From the NCBI GenBank assembly GCA_002407855.1, contig DHPF01000018.1, positions 1 to 25,618 on the forward strand: DNA of 25,618 bases, given 5' to 3'. The stretch comes from Bacteroidales bacterium UBA5371 (GTDB lineage: Bacteria; Bacteroidota; Bacteroidia; Bacteroidales; P3). Shown in pieces: positions 7,235-15,369 of the stretch (position 1 is its first letter; each line of letters begins with the position of its first letter). The translations under genes were made by a program, and so were the position numbers. Under the pieces are notes generated by a model, which saw only the letters and a program-made list of their open reading frames with translations, was not told the origin of the DNA and searched no databases.

Positions 7235-7849
7235 ATGTTTACAGGAATAATTGAAAAGACAGCCAAAGTGGTTGCAATTGAAAAAGAGAATACAAATTAT
7301 CATTTTACCTTAGAGGTTCCTTTTGCAAATGAGTTAAAAGTTGATCAATCAATGGCTCATGATGGTTGTTGTCTGACCGTAGTTAAGTTGGATTATGATA
7401 AAAATCAATATGTTGTTACTGCTATGAAAGAAACAATGGATAAAACCAATCTTTCAACTTGGCAAGTAGGGACAGAGGTAAATGTTGAGCGTTCAATGAA
7501 AATGGACGGTCGCTTTGATGGACATATTGTTCAAGGACATGTAGACCAAACCGCAAAATGTATTAAGATTATTGATGAAAAAGGCTCTTGGAGATATTTC
7601 TTTGAGTACGATAAAGATAAAAATAGTTTCACTGTTCCAAAAGGTTCAATTACGGTTAATGGAGTAAGTCTTACAGTAGTTGATTCGGAGGAAGGTTTGT
7701 TTTCTGTTTCAATCATACCTTTTACTCAGGAGGTAACAAATTTTCATAATTTCAAGATAGGTACTATTGTCAATATTGAGTTTGATGTTTTTGGAAAGTA
7801 TGTTCAAAGACTTTTAGAGCAATATCTTGGGGATAAGAAAAATGATTGA
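7235..7849 (+). CDS. ribE: Riboflavin synthase, alpha chain
   Basis: The protein has 204 residues in two lumazine-binding beta-barrel repeats. The first begins MFTGIIE and contains GCCLTVV (44-50). The second starts around GHIVQGHVD (96-104) and contains VNGVSLTVV (141-149). The enzyme dismutates two 6,7-dimethyl-8-ribityllumazine molecules to riboflavin and a pyrimidine, the last step of riboflavin synthesis. Length is normal. The 101 bases before it contain no recognisable FMN riboswitch and no clear promoter. The stop overlaps the hflX start by eight bases (7842-7849), so the two genes are translationally linked. Flavin supply is relevant to the FMN-dependent HydB encoded at the far end of the window, but no specific link is shown. 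Confidence 0.95.
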   Translation: MFTGIIEKTAKVVAIEKENTNYHFTLEVPFANELKVDQSMAHDGCCLTVVKLDYDKNQYVVTAMKETMDKTNLSTWQVGTEVNVERSMKMDGRFDGHIVQGHVDQTAKCIKIIDEKGSWRYFFEYDKDKNSFTVPKGSITVNGVSLTVVDSEEGLFSVSIIPFTQEVTNFHNFKIGTIVNIEFDVFGKYVQRLLEQYLGDKKND

Positions 7850-9026
7850 AACAAATCAAACGCCAGATAGGGCTGTTATGGTTGGAGTTGCTACTCCAAA
7901 TGATAATTTTGAGAAAACTCAGCAATACTTACAAGAACTTTCGTTTTTGATTGATACAGCAGGAGGAGTTGCCGTTAAGAGTTTCATTCAGCGACTTCCC
8001 TACAAAGACCCTCGTACCTTTGTTGGCAGCGGAAAACTGGAAGAAATAAAAGAGTATATCATTGCAGAAGAAATCCAGTTTGTTGTTTTTGATGATGAGC
8101 TTTCTCCTTCACAGATGCGAAATATTGAAAATGAATTAAAATGTCAGATTTTGGATAGGACAGGTTTAATTCTTAATATTTTTGCTCAAAGGGCAAGAAC
8201 TTCCCATGCCAAAACACAAGTAGAATTAGCACAATACCAATATTTACTTCCTCGCCTAACGCGTATGTGGACTCACCTTGACAGACAGAAAGGGGGCTTG
8301 AATATGCGTGGAACAGGAGAAACTCAGCTTGAAACAGATAGAAGAATAATTCTTTCAAAGATTTCTCTTTTGAAGGAAAAACTTAAAGATATTGACAAGC
8401 AAAAGATTGTTCAACGAAAAAGTCGTGAGAGTCTAATAAGAGTTGCTTTGGTTGGTTATACTAACGTTGGGAAGTCCACTCTTATGAATCTTTTGGCTAA
8501 AAGCGAAGTCTTTGCCGAAGACAAGCTTTTTGCAACTTTGGACACAACGGTAAGAAAGGTTGTAATTGAGAATTTGCCATTTCTATTAACTGATACCGTT
8601 GGGTTTATCCGAAAGCTCCCTCATGGATTAATAGAGAGTTTCAAATCAACCTTAGATGAGGTTAGAGAAGCCGATGTCTTGATACATGTTGTAGATATTT
8701 CTCATCCTGATTTCCAGCAGCAGATAGATGTTGTTAATCAAACTTTGGAAGAAATAAAGGTTAATGACAAACCATTAATAATGGTATTCAACAAAATTGA
8801 TGCTTATCATTACATAAAGAAAGACGATGACGACCTTACTCCAATTGAAAAAGAAAACTGGTCATTAGATGATTTTAAAGCCTCATGGATGGGTAATAGT
8901 AATGTGCCTTCGTTTTTTATTTCAGCAAAAGAGAAAGAAAATATTGAGGAATTCAAAAAGGCAATGTACGATTCCATTAAACGTCTTCACGCAATAAGAT
9001 ACCCATATAACAACTTTTTATATTAA
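7842..9026 (+). CDS. hflX: GTPase HflX
   Basis: HflX is a ribosome-associated GTPase that splits stalled or stressed 70S ribosomes. The protein has the HflX N-terminal domain and a coiled helical linker with RGTGETQLETDRR. The GTPase domain has G1 GYTNVGKST (205-213), G3 DTVGF and G4 NKID. The length of 394 residues is normal. A longer frame opens at a TTG (7827), but the conserved protein begins well at ATG 7842 (MIETNQTPDRA), which overlaps the ribE stop by eight bases. The MscS-like gene follows after 22 bases and the next membrane-protein gene after a further 23, so ribE to 11204 is probably one transcription unit. Confidence 0.93.
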   Translation: MIETNQTPDRAVMVGVATPNDNFEKTQQYLQELSFLIDTAGGVAVKSFIQRLPYKDPRTFVGSGKLEEIKEYIIAEEIQFVVFDDELSPSQMRNIENELKCQILDRTGLILNIFAQRARTSHAKTQVELAQYQYLLPRLTRMWTHLDRQKGGLNMRGTGETQLETDRRIILSKISLLKEKLKDIDKQKIVQRKSRESLIRVALVGYTNVGKSTLMNLLAKSEVFAEDKLFATLDTTVRKVVIENLPFLLTDTVGFIRKLPHGLIESFKSTLDEVREADVLIHVVDISHPDFQQQIDVVNQTLEEIKVNDKPLIMVFNKIDAYHYIKKDDDDLTPIEKENWSLDDFKASWMGNSNVPSFFISAKEKENIEEFKKAMYDSIKRLHAIRYPYNNFLY

Positions 9027-9048
9027 TAAACAAAATAACTAATAAATT

Positions 9049-9969
9049 ATGTTTCCATCAGAAAAAGCAGCTGTAGCTGCGGAAAAAATTTCAGAACAAG
9101 CAGACAAAGTTACAACAAACGTAGAGAGCGTAACTGCGGTTGCACTTGAATCAACAACAGAAACAGTTAAACAAAGCCTTGATATGATTGGGCAATTGCA
9201 ACAAAAAGGGATTAATATTTTACTTGAATATGGTCCAAAACTTTTAGTTGCCCTTCTATTACTTTGGCTTGGATTTAAGCTAACGAATTTCCTTTGCAGA
9301 AGGATTAAAAAGATTATGGTTAAGAGAGAAGTAGATTCATCTTTGGTACCTTTCTTAATTCAGATAATATCAATTGTAATGAAGATACTGATAATTCTTA
9401 GTGTTATAAGCATTATTGGTATTCCTATGACTTCGTTTATAGCACTCTTAGGAGCAATGGGCTTGGCAATAGGTATGGCTTTCTCAGGAACACTTTCAAA
9501 TATTGCAGGAGGTGTTGTACTTTTAGTTTTGCGTCCTTTCCGTTCGGGCGATTATATTGCAGCTCAATCAACAGAAGGAACGGTTAAGTCAATCCAAATC
9601 TTCACAACAACCTTAATAACTCCCGACAACAAAACAATTTCTATTCCAAATGGTCCTTTATCAACAGGAACCATAACCAACTTTTCTCTTTTAGACACAA
9701 GACGATTAGATGTAAATATAAAATTGGCTCATGGCACCAATACATCTCAAATAGCACAAGATATATTAGCTATATTAAATCAAGATGAAAGAGTTCTTAA
9801 AGAACCAGCAGCAGAAATTATTACCAACATTACAGAATCTTCCATAACCCTTACTTCAAGAATGTGGGTAAAAACAGGGGATTATTGGGGAGTAAATGGA
9901 GCTATGAATGATAGAATTTATCAATACTTATACAATAATAAAATAGAAGTTCCTGTCGTTAAATTATAG
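9049..9969 (+). CDS. Small-conductance mechanosensitive channel, MscS family
   Basis: The protein has 306 residues. A hydrophilic, Glu/Ala-rich N-terminal segment (about 1-55) is followed by three membrane helices. The pore-lining third helix, LLGAMGLAIGMAFSGTLSN, is rich in Gly and Ala as in MscS. It leads into LLVLRPFRSGDYI, the start of the conserved beta domain. Further typical segments are GTVKSIQIFTTTL, TPDNKTISIPNG and GTITNFS. The family releases solutes under hypo-osmotic shock at the cytoplasmic membrane. Spacing to hflX (22 bases) and to the next gene (23 bases) supports an operon. There is no Shine-Dalgarno sequence before the ATG. Confidence 0.93.
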   Translation: MFPSEKAAVAAEKISEQADKVTTNVESVTAVALESTTETVKQSLDMIGQLQQKGINILLEYGPKLLVALLLLWLGFKLTNFLCRRIKKIMVKREVDSSLVPFLIQIISIVMKILIILSVISIIGIPMTSFIALLGAMGLAIGMAFSGTLSNIAGGVVLLVLRPFRSGDYIAAQSTEGTVKSIQIFTTTLITPDNKTISIPNGPLSTGTITNFSLLDTRRLDVNIKLAHGTNTSQIAQDILAILNQDERVLKEPAAEIITNITESSITLTSRMWVKTGDYWGVNGAMNDRIYQYLYNNKIEVPVVKL

Positions 9970-9992
9970 TTTTTTAAAGAAGACAAAAACTA

Positions 9993-11204
9993 ATGAGCAA
10001 ATCCAATCCTCTTAAATTATTCTCTTTTAATAAAGTAATAGTCCCTTTAATTTTGGGGATTGGAGTTGCTGTTTTTCTTATAGCAAGGGATTTCTCTGAA
10101 CCCATTATAACAGAAGTTCCTCTGGGACAGGGAGCTTATTATTGGGTTGATGCAAACAATGATGATGCAAAGGAATTAAGTGAATTGTATCCAGCTGATG
10201 CAACGAACAAAGGAAATATTAGTGTAGATTACCAAAAAAACATCTTAAAGAATATTCTAAAAACTTGGACATGGGGCTCAACCTTTTGTTTGCTTATTGC
10301 ATTGTTTTTTGCTATTATGAGAGATGTTATGTATATGTATCGTTTGAGAGTTCTCTCCGACAAACAGCTCTCTTGGAAACAATCATTTCAAATAATAATG
10401 CTTTGGGAATTTGGTTCTGCAATAACTCCTACTGTTGTGGGAGGCTCAGCTCTTGCATTCTTTATTGTTTCTCTGGAAGGTATTGGAGTTGCTCGCTCAA
10501 CAGCCATTGTTATGATTACTGCACTATTAGATGAACTTTTCTACATTATAATAGCCCCTATAACCATTCTTTTGGTGGGAGTGAACCTTGCTTTTATTCA
10601 AGATTTTGATTTCAATGTATTTGGAATGCGTTTTGGAGTTATAACCGTTTTCTTTATTGGTTATGGCTTTATGTGTCTTTTGACAATCATAATACTTTTA
10701 GCAATTTTTATTTATCCAAGAGGCTTTAAATGGTTTCTATACTATCTTTCTCGCAAAAAACTATTTCGTAAAAGTAGTGCAAAACTTCAAAAAATTGGTG
10801 ATGATGTAATTGTTTCCTCAAAAGAATTTAAGGGCAAAAGTATTTGGTTTTGGTTAAAGACTTATGGAATTACGGTTGGCTCATGGATGTCAAGATTTTT
10901 AGTTGTTAATTTCGTAATCTTGGCATTTACACCTGTTGCCGACCATATTTGGCTTTTTGCACGTCAATTAGTAATGTGGATAATACTTTGCATTAGCCCT
11001 ACTCCTGGAAGTAGCGGAATAGCAGAATTTGCATTCCCTATATTTTTCAGAGAATTTATTCCACTGGGGCTTGGCTCAACCCTTTCGGTTCTTTGGCGAA
11101 TATTCACCTATTATCCTTATATATTCTTAGGACTTATTGTGCTACCAATTTGGTCAAAAAGAGTTATTACACGCCAAAAACTCAAAAAAAGAAACCTGCA
11201 ATAA
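9993..11204 (+). CDS. LPG-synthase-type transmembrane protein (UPF0104 family)
   Basis: The 403-residue integral membrane protein has about eight hydrophobic segments. It matches the membrane domain of lysylphosphatidylglycerol synthases (flippase-like, UPF0104/AglD). Characteristic segments are TPTVVGGSALAFFIV, ATAIVMI-type helix ARSTAIVMITALLDELFYI, and near the C-terminus SPTPGSSGIAEFAF. The soluble aminoacyl-transferase domain of MprF is absent, so it probably does not make lysyl-lipid itself. Members lacking that domain are thought to handle or flip lipids, but the substrate is unknown. The N-terminus carries one membrane helix followed by an exposed acidic stretch of about 60 residues (NNDDAKELSELYPAD). 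It is the last gene of the ribE-hflX-mscS run and converges with mpl. Confidence 0.85.
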   Translation: MSKSNPLKLFSFNKVIVPLILGIGVAVFLIARDFSEPIITEVPLGQGAYYWVDANNDDAKELSELYPADATNKGNISVDYQKNILKNILKTWTWGSTFCLLIALFFAIMRDVMYMYRLRVLSDKQLSWKQSFQIIMLWEFGSAITPTVVGGSALAFFIVSLEGIGVARSTAIVMITALLDELFYIIIAPITILLVGVNLAFIQDFDFNVFGMRFGVITVFFIGYGFMCLLTIIILLAIFIYPRGFKWFLYYLSRKKLFRKSSAKLQKIGDDVIVSSKEFKGKSIWFWLKTYGITVGSWMSRFLVVNFVILAFTPVADHIWLFARQLVMWIILCISPTPGSSGIAEFAFPIFFREFIPLGLGSTLSVLWRIFTYYPYIFLGLIVLPIWSKRVITRQKLKKRNLQ

Positions 11205-11233
11205 TTTCTCTATAATTGTCTTTTGATTTGAAG

Positions 11234-11317
11234 AAAATGAAATCAGAAGATAAAAAATTATCTTCTGATTCTAATAAATTATCTTCTGAATTCAGTAAAT
11301 TATCTTCTGAATTCAGT
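11234..11317. repeat. 21-bp-period repeat array, locus 1 (four units)
   Basis: Four consecutive 21-base units fill the convergent gap: 11234-11254, 11255-11275, 11276-11296 and 11297-11317. The last two are identical and contain the 10-base palindrome CTGAATTCAG. The second shares the core TTATCTTCTGA with them. The first carries that core inverted (TCAGAAGATAA). A perfect 13-bp hairpin is formed by 11241-11253 and 11258-11270. Read on the - strand, the hairpin is followed by a T-rich stretch and could help terminate mpl. The same units, in the same register, recur at 20490-20594. Confidence 0.85.
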
Positions 11318-11368
11318 AAACCAACTCTTAGTTTTAAATAAGAGCAAACAAAGAGATATTTTAACCAA

Positions 11369-12724
11369 TTAAATTAACTCGTCAGCCAATTCATTAAAGC
11401 TAATCCCGTCAAAGTTTCCAGAACTCATCATTAGCAGATTGGTATTCTCCCATTTTGTTTCTTTAATGGTGTCAATTACTTGGCTCGATTGCATACAAAC
11501 CTTAATATCCTTTCTTCCAAAAGCCTCAAAAACTTGTTCAGGAGTAATTTCTGGCAATCTTTTATGAGCAATGGTGTGAGGATTAAAATACACAATGGCT
11601 TTATCAGCCTTATCCATAGCTCCTTTATATTGCAAAAGAAACTCCTTTGTCAAGCTGCTAAAAGTATGCAACTCCATAGCAGCAACAAGTTTTCTTTGAG
11701 GATATTGTTCTTTAAGGGCATCAATGGTTGCTTTGAGCTTAGAGGGAGAATGTGCAAAATCCTTATAAATAGCAACGCTGTCATTCTTTTTAACAAGCTC
11801 CATTCGTTTTGAAGCTCCCTTAAAACTGCTTATTGATGTTAAGAAATCTTCATTGCTAATCCCTATTTGCTGACAAACAAGCATTGCTCCATAAAGGTTC
11901 ATTAGGTTATGCTTACCAAAAACCATAATCGGATATTCTTTTTCTTGCCAAATGATTTTTGTTGAGCAGTTCTCCACCCTATGAGGTAGTATCCCATAAG
12001 GTAATTTTGTTATATCTTTGCGAATAGTTTGGGCAATATTTCTTACATTTTCATCTTCGTTACAATAAATTAAAGACCCGTTTTCTTCAATCTTTTGACA
12101 GAAAATCCTAAACTGCTCCAAATAAATCTCAAAAGTAGGGAATACATTAATATGATCCCACGCAATTCCGCTAATTAGAGCAATATTTGGCTTATAAAGA
12201 TGAAATTTTGGGCGAAGGTCAATAGGGGAAGTCAGATATTCGTCTCCTTCCAAAACCATATACTTTGTTTTTTCGCTAATCTTAACCATCACTTCAAAGC
12301 CTTCAAGTTGTGCTCCCACCATATAATCAGCGTCAATCTGCATCTTATTCATCACATGTAAAATCATAGCTGTTATTGTTGTCTTTCCATGACTTCCTCC
12401 AATAACAATACGAGTCTTATCCTTAGACATCTCATACAAAAACTCAGGGTAGGAATAAATTTTTAGCCCAAGTTTTTGAGCTTTTAAGAGTTCGGGATTG
12501 TCATTCTTGGCATGCATTCCCAAAATAACAGCATCCAAATCATTATTAATATTATCCTCATTCCAGCCAATTTGTTTAGGAAGAAGATTATATTTTTCTA
12601 ATTTTGTTTTTGCAGGGTCAAAAATTTCATCATCACTACCTGTAACGATATAACCTTTTTTTTGAAGTGCAATTGCTAAGTTATGCATTGCACTACCACC
12701 AATTGCGATAAAGTGAACTTTCAT
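11369..12724 (-). CDS. mpl: Mpl-type muropeptide ligase (UDP-MurNAc:L-Ala-gamma-D-Glu-meso-Dap ligase)
   Basis: This Mur ligase has 451 residues. The N-terminal nucleotide-binding region begins VHFIAIGGSAMHNLAIAL. The ATP P-loop is GGSHGKTT (109-116), followed by a central ATPase domain. The C-terminal domain has KDFAHSPSK and the Mpl-typical AAMELHTFSSL. Mpl attaches recycled murein tripeptide to UDP-N-acetylmuramate, saving peptidoglycan in the cytoplasm. MurC is the nearest alternative, but the C-terminal HTFSSL segment and the length favour Mpl. It is the only - strand gene in the window. It converges with the membrane-protein gene, with the repeat array between, and diverges from the T9SS protein gene across a 161-base shared promoter region. 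Confidence 0.88.
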   Translation of the reverse strand: MKVHFIAIGGSAMHNLAIALQKKGYIVTGSDDEIFDPAKTKLEKYNLLPKQIGWNEDNINNDLDAVILGMHAKNDNPELLKAQKLGLKIYSYPEFLYEMSKDKTRIVIGGSHGKTTITAMILHVMNKMQIDADYMVGAQLEGFEVMVKISEKTKYMVLEGDEYLTSPIDLRPKFHLYKPNIALISGIAWDHINVFPTFEIYLEQFRIFCQKIEENGSLIYCNEDENVRNIAQTIRKDITKLPYGILPHRVENCSTKIIWQEKEYPIMVFGKHNLMNLYGAMLVCQQIGISNEDFLTSISSFKGASKRMELVKKNDSVAIYKDFAHSPSKLKATIDALKEQYPQRKLVAAMELHTFSSLTKEFLLQYKGAMDKADKAIVYFNPHTIAHKRLPEITPEQVFEAFGRKDIKVCMQSSQVIDTIKETKWENTNLLMMSSGNFDGISFNELADELI

Positions 12725-12748
12725 ATATTTAGTGTTAATTAGACTTCA

Positions 12749-12756
12749 CAAAAATA
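12749..12756 (-). promoter_or_regulatory. Candidate -7 element for mpl
   Basis: On the - strand this reads TATTTTTG, a match to TAnnTTTG, 24 bases upstream of the mpl ATG. No TTTG lies at the right distance on that strand, so the -33 part is missing or weak. Confidence 0.4.
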
Positions 12757-12794
12757 ATATATTTATTACTTACAAGTTAAAAAAAACAAAAATA

Positions 12795-12825
12795 TTTGGT
12801 TTTTTAAATTTCTGTTGTATATTTG
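12795..12825 (+). promoter_or_regulatory. Bacteroidota-type promoter before the 762-residue T9SS protein gene
   Basis: TTTG (12795-12798), exactly 19 bases, then TATATTTG (12818-12825) give a full consensus match. The distance from the -7 element to the ATG is 60 bases. This is one of the clearest promoters in the window and suggests strong expression. Confidence 0.8.
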
Positions 12826-12885
12826 CAAATTGGAAAAAGCAATTAAAAGCAATTTAAAATAGTTTAACAAAAAAGAAAATTAATC

Positions 12886-15174
12886 ATGAAAAAAACAATT
12901 TTACTAATTGTTGCTCTTATAATAGGAGCTACAAGTGCGAATGCACAAAGGTTTATTTCCCTTGACCCGCAAAATGTTCAAAAAGCGGTTAAACAAGAGG
13001 CTCAAATAGACAGAATAGTTAAAAAACAAGCGGTAAATCCATCTAAGGATTTTGTTTACGGACCTGCAGTAATGACCGTTAGCTTTGACGATGATACTCA
13101 GTATGAATTTGTTAATCTTCCTGGTCACACTGCTGGAAACTTACAAGGTAAGTTTGCTCGCTTAGACACCAGCGCAGCTTCAACAACCATTATTCAAGGA
13201 ACTTATCCAAGATTATACACATGGTTTGCTATGGCAACACGTGGATACTATTGGTTTAATGAATTACTTGGAGGTGAAGTCGGAGATGGTTACGCATTAG
13301 TTGTTCCTTATTCAGTTTGGGAGGCAGAAGGAGATCTTAATACAAAAGCATATAATACTGCTATTAAATTTACAGAACCTATCGTTACAACAGGATTTAA
13401 CACAGTTGACGTAGTTTTTAAGCAATACACATCACGTTTTAATTCAGACCGCTATTTTGTAGATTATAGCACAGACCCTAATTTCAACGTTTACGACTCA
13501 ATAGAATTTAATGCAAGAGGGTTAGATTTAGATGTAAATGAGGAAACTGATGGATCAAAAAGAATAACCTTACCTGTTGCTCAATCGATAGATAAGCCAG
13601 CATTATATATTCGTTTACGCTACACTTGTCCACTTCCTGAGGGAGGAACTTCTGGTCAGCCAGCAGGATATTGGTGGCTTGTTGATGAAGTAAATGTTTA
13701 TGATGGACCTGCTCAAAGATTAGATTTAATTAAAACACACCATTACTATGCAGCCTTTGGAGTTATTCCAGCAGGAATGCCTATGGATACTATGAAATTT
13801 GGAGCAATTATTGAAAATACAGGAGGAAATACTCTATATGATGCAGTAGCAGAAGAAAAATATCACACTGCAACTGATATGGTTTTCCCAAATGTATTTG
13901 ATAATTACACAGGATATTCAGCTGTTTCTGCAACTCCAACTAACATAACAACTAATACTTATCTTGACACACTTAGAGATGCAAACGAAGTAATAATTGG
14001 ATATGATATTAGAAGACATATAGAAGTTGAAGCACAAAATAAAATCTATTACACAGAAACACCAGGGTTATATGGACTTTCTACAGGAATAAGATATAAA
14101 GAAACACCAGATGCTACAGATTATTCTGAATATCCTTTTGAAGATTCTATTTATTATAGAGTATCTGAAATGCCAGAAGCAACATCAGATGGTTTTGCAA
14201 AATGGGCTACCGATATTGATATCCTAACAGCAGGACAAGCTTGGGCTTATGGATACGTTAGTGTAGGTGGAGTTAGATACTATACATCAAATGCTCCAGG
14301 AGCAAAAGTTGGAGGTTATGAAGTATGTAACCGTTTTATCACTCCTGCTGATTTGCCTGCAAATACATACTACGCAAAGGGAGTAGAAATAGTTCCTGCT
14401 GCTGACTCTTGTGATTTAGGAATAAGAGTTCAAGCAACATTAAAATATGTTGACTTCCAAGCAGACGATTTAGAAAATATGGTTAAAGTAGTTAAGGACG
14501 CTAATAATCATGATGTAATTTCACATGAAGTATTAACTTATGCAGAAAATACAAATAACGGAACATTAGAGCCAAGACAATCAACAACAAACTACAATTC
14601 CATGATATTAGGATTTACTGAATCAGGAATTACTCTTCAACCTGACCAATGGTATTATGCTTGCTACAAACTATTAGATGATGGAAGATTCTACATTGCA
14701 AAAGATGATAAAGACGGAGCTTTCCCTACATTTAAACTATTTGATTGGTGGACTAAATTTGTAAGCACTCCTGGTGAAGAATCTGGACTTCCAACTTGGG
14801 GAGCAAGATTTGGAGATTTCCTTTCTGATTATAATTCACCAATGATTCGTTTATTAGTTTCTAAAAACCCAGCTGCTTTGGCTTCTATCAATAGCGTAGA
14901 AAATACTTCTTCATTCAACTTTACAGCTTATCCAAACCCTGCTCAAAACGAAACTACTATTGAATACACCTTAAACAATAAGGGTGGTAATGTAGTTATT
15001 ACTGTAACTGATATTATGGGAAGAGAAGTTGTAAGAATGGATCAAGGTAAAAAAGCTGCTAATTCAAGTTCAAGAATAACTTTAAATACTCAAAACTTAA
15101 ATAATGGTACTTACTTCTATACATTAAGTGTAAATGGAGAAAAAGAAACTAAAAAACTTGTTATAAGGAAATAA
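12886..15174 (+). CDS. Secreted protein of unknown function with T9SS type A sorting domain
   Basis: The 762-residue protein begins with a clear signal peptide (about 1-20, ending SANAQ). It ends in a type IX secretion C-terminal domain (about 678-762), with AYPNPAQNETTIEY, DIMGREV, LNNGTYFYTL and the final KKLVIRK. It should therefore pass the inner membrane by Sec, the outer membrane by the T9SS, and be released or anchored at the surface. The middle is beta-rich and low in cysteine. A segment around residues 160-280 ends WWLVDEVNVYDGP, resembling the close of a jelly-roll or choice-of-anchor-type binding module. No catalytic motif was recognised. It has its own strong promoter and is followed by a good terminator. 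The adjacent M6 protease is also a T9SS cargo. Confidence 0.85.
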   Translation: MKKTILLIVALIIGATSANAQRFISLDPQNVQKAVKQEAQIDRIVKKQAVNPSKDFVYGPAVMTVSFDDDTQYEFVNLPGHTAGNLQGKFARLDTSAASTTIIQGTYPRLYTWFAMATRGYYWFNELLGGEVGDGYALVVPYSVWEAEGDLNTKAYNTAIKFTEPIVTTGFNTVDVVFKQYTSRFNSDRYFVDYSTDPNFNVYDSIEFNARGLDLDVNEETDGSKRITLPVAQSIDKPALYIRLRYTCPLPEGGTSGQPAGYWWLVDEVNVYDGPAQRLDLIKTHHYYAAFGVIPAGMPMDTMKFGAIIENTGGNTLYDAVAEEKYHTATDMVFPNVFDNYTGYSAVSATPTNITTNTYLDTLRDANEVIIGYDIRRHIEVEAQNKIYYTETPGLYGLSTGIRYKETPDATDYSEYPFEDSIYYRVSEMPEATSDGFAKWATDIDILTAGQAWAYGYVSVGGVRYYTSNAPGAKVGGYEVCNRFITPADLPANTYYAKGVEIVPAADSCDLGIRVQATLKYVDFQADDLENMVKVVKDANNHDVISHEVLTYAENTNNGTLEPRQSTTNYNSMILGFTESGITLQPDQWYYACYKLLDDGRFYIAKDDKDGAFPTFKLFDWWTKFVSTPGEESGLPTWGARFGDFLSDYNSPMIRLLVSKNPAALASINSVENTSSFNFTAYPNPAQNETTIEYTLNNKGGNVVITVTDIMGREVVRMDQGKKAANSSSRITLNTQNLNNGTYFYTLSVNGEKETKKLVIRK

Positions 15175-15199
15175 GTTATTTGGTTTAATACCATAACCA

Positions 15200-15232
15200 A
15201 AAGAGCCTGCATTTATGTAGGCTCTTTTTTTT
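15200..15232 (+). terminator. Intrinsic terminator after the 762-residue T9SS protein gene
   Basis: AGAGCCTGC (15202-15210) and GTAGGCTCT (15217-15225) form a 9-bp stem with one G-T pair around a six-base loop, followed by a run of T. It lies 27 bases after the stop codon. Confidence 0.9.
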
Positions 15233-15314
15233 ATATGTAAGGAATTACTATTTTTGGTGTCATAATAAAAGGTTAAATTATACTACAAATTTATAATTTC
15301 TCGTTATTAATTAG

Positions 15315-15322
15315 TATTTTTG
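15315..15322 (+). promoter_or_regulatory. Candidate -7 element before the M6 protease gene
   Basis: TATTTTTG matches TAnnTTTG and lies 47 bases before the ATG. No TTTG is present 19-21 bases upstream. The terminator at 15200-15232 means this gene needs its own promoter, which supports the call. Confidence 0.5.
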
Positions 15323-15369
15323 CCGACTTAAAAAGAAAAACAAAATAATTATTTACACATAATAAACAG

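Noticed and set aside
7827..7841. TTG start for hflX, and likewise TTG 1271 for the HydS-like gene and GTG 23187 for hydA
   Set aside because: Each has an in-frame ATG 15 or 30 bases downstream (7842, 1286, 23217), where family-like sequence begins. The upstream codons only mark where the open frame starts.
10265..10534. 89-residue + strand frame in the LPG-synthase-type gene
   Set aside because: It is a shadow in another frame of a conserved membrane protein; its composition is atypical and no domain is seen.
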